Positions 61,045 through 64,000 of a stretch of 64,000 nt of DNA are shown one piece after another. A program made the translations under genes and the position numbers. Numbering within the stretch: the stretch's first letter is position 1; the number at the start of each line of letters is the position of its first letter. The stretch spans positions 1,564,001 to 1,628,000 of the forward strand of contig NZ_CP095075.1 in assembly GCF_022921115.1 (NCBI RefSeq). The letters run 5' to 3'. The notes beneath the pieces were generated by a model. That model was not told where the DNA came from. It made no database searches and saw nothing but the letters and a program-made list of their open reading frames with translations. The stretch comes from Halobacillus amylolyticus (GTDB taxonomy: Bacteria; Bacillota; Bacilli; Bacillales; Halobacillaceae).

Positions 61045-61452
61045 TTATTTTGTCATTTTCCGAGCGTTGTTGGACTGTTTAATCCAATAGCGAATTCCTT
61101 TACCGGCGTATGGCTCATCTTGATACCTTGGTATAACATGTAAATGGGCATGCGGGATCGATTGTCCCCCCGTTTCACCTGTATTCCAGCCTACACTGTA
61201 TCCATCTGGGGAATGTAGCTCGTCTAACCTTTCTTTCGCCTTCTTCAACAGTTGTTGTGAATCGGACCACTGCTTAGCCGAAAGATCAAACACCGTTTCT
61301 GTATGTGTCTTGGGGATAATTAATCCGCTTCCCTCTAATACATGTTGTTCTGATTCTTTTTGAATAAAATAACATGTTTCGTTTTCAAAAATAATTTGTT
61401 GATCTGCATCCCCCTTAAGGTGGCAAAGCGGACAAGTATTTTCCATGTTCAT
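61045..61452 (-). CDS. HIT family protein
   Basis: 135 residues. The histidine triad lies in GQSIPHAHLHVIPRYQDEPY (HxHxH, about 96-115), and CPLCHLKG near the N-terminus is a zinc-site pair. HIT proteins hydrolyse or transfer nucleoside monophosphates. This one reads like the Hit-type hydrolase of Bacillus. Start ATG at 61452 with AAGGGTGA 5 bases before; the frame opens three codons earlier at a GTG. Confidence 0.88.
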   Translation of the reverse strand: MNMENTCPLCHLKGDADQQIIFENETCYFIQKESEQHVLEGSGLIIPKTHTETVFDLSAKQWSDSQQLLKKAKERLDELHSPDGYSVGWNTGETGGQSIPHAHLHVIPRYQDEPYAGKGIRYWIKQSNNARKMTK

Positions 61453-61461
61453 AACAATCAC

Positions 61462-61981
61462 CCTTCTCTATTAAATACCATAATCCATGATTCTCCACTA
61501 TTATATGATTGTTACAAGTGTACTATTTTAAGGGAAAACCATCTATTCATATGCAAATCATAAATAGATAGTTTTCATAAGAAAAATGTAATTTTATAAG
61601 GGAAAATGTAATTTTGGAAATATTTTTGTCTTTATCTAATAGATTAAGTATGGTAAATTATAAAAAGGGAAAGTGTCGACAAGCTATATTTGCAATCAGT
61701 ATTCTAACATTGTATGATTGCAAACCTATGTGAGTTAATTTGAAAAAGTATTGTTCATTATTTATATATCGTTTATAAGAGTTCATCCTGCAGTGATGAT
61801 ACGCAGAATATATTGGCAGCTGAAAGCCTTCTATTACTTTTATGAGTATAGATGCCAATCCTCGCTGCCCTCATCTACTATATGTTTGTTTTTCCTACAC
61901 TAGAATCACTAGTCGAAATGGTTTATCTTTAACAAAATATTCAACTTAACTTCATGACACATATAACCAGCTGAGAGACAG
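61462..61981. other. Long intergenic stretch, little identified
   Basis: About 520 bp without a believable gene. It contains a tandem pair, AAAATGTAATTTT then TAAGGGAAAATGTAATTTTGG (about 61583-61620), of unknown meaning. The only frame of note (61658-61858, minus) is poor in composition and has no ribosome binding site. The downstream end carries the promoter of the dicarboxylate symporter gene. Confidence 0.4.
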
Positions 61982-61987
61982 TATAAT
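61982..61987 (+). promoter_or_regulatory. -10 box of the dicarboxylate symporter gene
   Basis: TATAAT directly before the cre-like site. The -35 is poor (no TTGACA at 16-18 bp), so the promoter may need an activator. Confidence 0.5.
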
Positions 61988-61994
61988 CAGGGTA

Positions 61995-62008
61995 AGTAAG
62001 CGCTCTCA
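61995..62008 (+). promoter_or_regulatory. CcpA cre-like site
   Basis: AGTAAGCGCTCTCA agrees with the cre consensus TGWAANCGNTNWCA at all but the first position. It begins 8 bases after the TATAAT, around the expected transcription start, where CcpA would repress. This fits a carboxylate transporter under catabolite control. Confidence 0.6.
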
Positions 62009-62035
62009 TTAAAGATACCGAAGGGGGTAAAATGT

Positions 62036-63289
62036 ATGAAATTAACAGCAAAGATTATGATTGGACTTGTTCTTGGTGCTGTTGTCGGTTTAGCTTTGCA
62101 TTTCTTAGCTCCGGACTTATTTGATACCTTGGATGCATACGTGTTTGGTCCACTTGGAACACTCTTTCTAAACTTAATTAAGATGCTAGTTGTTCCTATT
62201 GTGTTCTTCTCTATCACTTTAGGTGTGGCTGCATTAGGGGATCCAAAAAAGTTAGGGCGCATAGGTGGAAAAACCATTGCATTCTTCTTAGCCACTACCA
62301 CCATCGCTATCTCGATAGCCATCGGTTTGGCTTACCTTTTCCAACCAGGCAATACTGGGATCGACACAACTGGGGCTGAATACGAAAGTGAGGCAGCTCC
62401 ATCAGTAGTTGAAACGTTTACAAGTATTATTCCTACGAACCCTATCCAGTCTATGGCTGAAGGAAATATGCTGCAAATTATCGCCTTTTCTATCTTCATT
62501 GGATTTGCACTAACTATGCTAGGTAAAAAGGTTGAAGGTGTAACGAAAGTGATTGAACAAGGGAATGAAATTATGATGTTCCTTGTTAATTTAATTATGC
62601 GCTTTGCTCCTTATGGCGCCTTTGGTTTACTAGCCTCTGCCATCGGTCAGATGGGACTTGACGGTGCAAAAGCTATGGCAGCCTATATGCTTGTCGTCTT
62701 ACTTGGATTGTTCCTGCACGCATTTGTCGTCTACGGGGGCGCTGTTTCTTTAATCGGTAAAATGAATCCGATTCGTTTCTTCAAAGGATTCTTCCCAGCA
62801 GCAACTGTTGGATTTAGTACATCAAGCAGTAGCTCAACATTACCGGTTTCCATGAAAACGGCGCAAGAAAACTTGGGTGTACCCAAATCGATCAGTGGCT
62901 TTGTGCAGCCCTTAGGCGCAACCATAAATATGGACGGTACAGCAATAATGCAAGGGGTTGCAACGATATTCATTGCTCAAGTATACGGCACTGACTTAGC
63001 TTTCACTCAACTTATTATGGTTGTCGTTACAGCCGTGTTAGCAAGTATCGGGACTGCAGGTGTACCAGGTGTTGGACTGATTATGCTTGCTATGGTTTTA
63101 AATCAAGTATCCCTGCCAGTGGAAGGGATCGCTCTAATTATTGGGATCGACCGTGTACTCGACATGACTCGTACAGCTATCAACATTACAGGTGATGCTG
63201 CTTGTGCTGTTGTTGTATCAGAAACAGAGAAGAAACATGGTTTACCTGAAGAAACACCAGAAACGGATATTAGTTACGTTAGCAGCTAA
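62036..63289 (+). CDS. Dicarboxylate/amino acid:cation symporter (DAACS)
   Basis: 417 residues of the GltP/DctA family that couples uptake of glutamate, aspartate or C4-dicarboxylates to Na+ or H+. Eight helices plus two re-entrant loops. Signatures: serine-rich GFSTSSSSSTLPVSM (HP1), GATINMDGTAIMQG (TM7, with the NMDG cation motif), TAGVPGVGLIML (HP2) and RVLDMTRTAINITGDAACAV (TM8, substrate Asp/Arg region). AAGGGGG lies 8 bases before the ATG. A cre-like site precedes it. Confidence 0.94.
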   Translation: MKLTAKIMIGLVLGAVVGLALHFLAPDLFDTLDAYVFGPLGTLFLNLIKMLVVPIVFFSITLGVAALGDPKKLGRIGGKTIAFFLATTTIAISIAIGLAYLFQPGNTGIDTTGAEYESEAAPSVVETFTSIIPTNPIQSMAEGNMLQIIAFSIFIGFALTMLGKKVEGVTKVIEQGNEIMMFLVNLIMRFAPYGAFGLLASAIGQMGLDGAKAMAAYMLVVLLGLFLHAFVVYGGAVSLIGKMNPIRFFKGFFPAATVGFSTSSSSSTLPVSMKTAQENLGVPKSISGFVQPLGATINMDGTAIMQGVATIFIAQVYGTDLAFTQLIMVVVTAVLASIGTAGVPGVGLIMLAMVLNQVSLPVEGIALIIGIDRVLDMTRTAINITGDAACAVVVSETEKKHGLPEETPETDISYVSS

Positions 63290-63303
63290 GTACAAAATAC
63301 GAA

Positions 63304-63336
63304 GGAGCAGACCATTTAGGTCTGCTCCCTTCTTTT
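63304..63336 (+). terminator. Terminator of the symporter gene
   Basis: GGAGCAGACC/GGTCTGCTCC 10-bp perfect stem with a 5-nt loop, then CTTCTTTT. Confidence 0.88.
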
Positions 63337-63356
63337 ACAAAAAGAGCCTGACCACT

Positions 63357-64000
63357 ATGAATCAAATCGAGCAGCGGACGTTTATCGAACATTATTTATC
63401 TGAACAAACCATTAACGACATTCAATTAATTACACAGGCAGGGATAATGATATTTTCATTGTCAATGGTGAGGCCGTTTTCCAAAAACAAGAAAAGTAGC
63501 TGCAAATGTTGTTCATGAAACTGAACTCATAAAGCTCTTCACCAACAAATGCCTCTATTAGATGTGCCAAAATATAAACTTTTATATGGAGGGCAAAAGG
63601 ATCTGGTTTGCGCTTATTATAGAAAAATCCCCGGACAAGCCATAACAAATTACCCATCTTCCCTTATTTGCACAGAAGCAAGTGACAAACTGATTGCTGA
63701 CTTTTTAACGGAAATCCATTGCATTATTAGTCCGGCTCACCCCTATCTCACTTCAAGGTTTGCTGATTCTCTTACAACTGAGCATTGGAAGCGATTCTAT
63801 CCCTCGATCGAACACACACTCTTCCCTATTTTAGTGATTTAAAATGAAAAAAAGTGACTGATACTTTTTCTAACTTCTTACAATCCTCCCCCACTTATTG
63901 CAGAGCCTTTATACATGGCGATCTAACCGCTTCGAACATTTTGTTTGATGAAGGAAACATTACGGGGATCATCGATTTTTTCCTTCGGATTATTTCATGC
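63357..64000 (+). pseudogene. APH-family phosphotransferase pseudogene, runs off the window
   Basis: Successive frames give pieces of an aminoglycoside-phosphotransferase-like protein. It starts MNQIEQRTFIEHYLSEQTIN (ATG at 63357), then DNDIFIVNGEAVF, then PKTRKVAANVVHETELIKLF, then DVPKYKLLYGGQKDLVCAYY with KIPGQAITNYPSSLICTEAS. A stop at 63839-63841 and a further shift lead to AFIHGDLTASNILFDEGNIT and GIIDF, the catalytic loop and metal motif. At least four frame changes. The right end is cut by the window, and its true substrate class is not evident. Confidence 0.75.

Noticed and set aside
61658..61858. 66-codon minus-strand ORF before the symporter gene
   Set aside because: No ribosome binding site and unlikely composition in an AT-rich intergenic region.

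Overview
The window looks like chromosome from a moderately halophilic Bacillaceae (Halobacillus/Virgibacillus/Pontibacillus-like). The reasons are low-GC Firmicute genes with strong AGGAGG-type ribosome binding sites, many GTG/TTG starts, a T-box on argS, a SAM-I riboswitch on msrA, sigma-B promoters, B. subtilis-type genes (mreBH, cwlK, ywbE, ykuK, ywrABD), a proH-proJ-proA proline operon and an ectoine hydroxylase gene. No rRNA, tRNA, insertion sequence, prophage or CRISPR array was seen. Several genes are decayed: a panE-side remnant, an ACAD10/11-type acyl-CoA dehydrogenase, a DUF1801 gene, an EamA transporter and an APH-like gene.

Layout. 0-8 kb: DUF1992, MOSC and YkgJ-type genes, mreBH, small membrane proteins, a PanE-like reductase, the CwlK endopeptidase, a YiiX-type permuted papain-fold protein and an acrylyl-CoA reductase-like MDR. 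8.06-8.42 kb: an unannotated structured RNA gene with a perfect TTGACA-N17-TATAAT promoter and a strong terminator. 8.5-12.4 kb: small cytosolic genes, a DUF3231 protein and a glutamine synthetase paralogue. 12.4-21.2 kb: one long leftward lipid or hydroxy-acid catabolic operon: ACAD10/11-type dehydrogenase pseudogene, SDR, 3-hydroxyacyl-CoA dehydrogenase, thioesterase, ACAD10/LvaA-like kinase (apparently starting at ATC), ComB-like phosphatase, FadE-like dehydrogenase, enoyl-CoA hydratase and quinone oxidoreductase. A palindromic operator lies at its promoter.

21-34 kb is a stress-flavoured region. It holds a second DUF3231 gene, an MFS transporter, ectD and katA with sigma-B-like promoters, then a third sigma-B-like promoter ahead of a 30-codon leader ORF. 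The leader is coupled to a duplicated His-conserved surface protein with an MPETG sorting signal, and this is followed by a class F sortase. A GAF-STAS (RsbR/stressosome-like) protein and an Old Yellow Enzyme homologue follow. 34-40 kb: NERD protein, a 21-bp repeat array, the proHJA operon, a thioredoxin-like protein and a DUF421 protein. 40-49.5 kb: T-box-argS, a uridine-kinase-like protein, a DHA2 exporter, two kinds of intergenic repeat, two paralogous small membrane proteins, ykuK, eutH and SAM riboswitch-msrA. 49.5-64 kb: AIM24, a second 21-bp repeat array, ywrB-ywrA chromate transporter halves, a gamma-glutamyltransferase downstream of a complete peptide ABC importer, a divergent Lrp/AsnC regulator, Nudix, GNAT and HIT proteins, a dicarboxylate symporter with a cre-like site, and an APH-family pseudogene running off the end.

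How the parts fit: osmoprotection (proHJA, ectD), general stress (sigma-B promoters, katA, GAF-STAS, msrA) and fatty-acid or hydroxy-acid breakdown dominate. The most interesting items are the orphan RNA gene, the kinase/phosphatase-containing catabolic operon with its ATC start and broken dehydrogenase, and the sigma-B/leader/sortase surface module.
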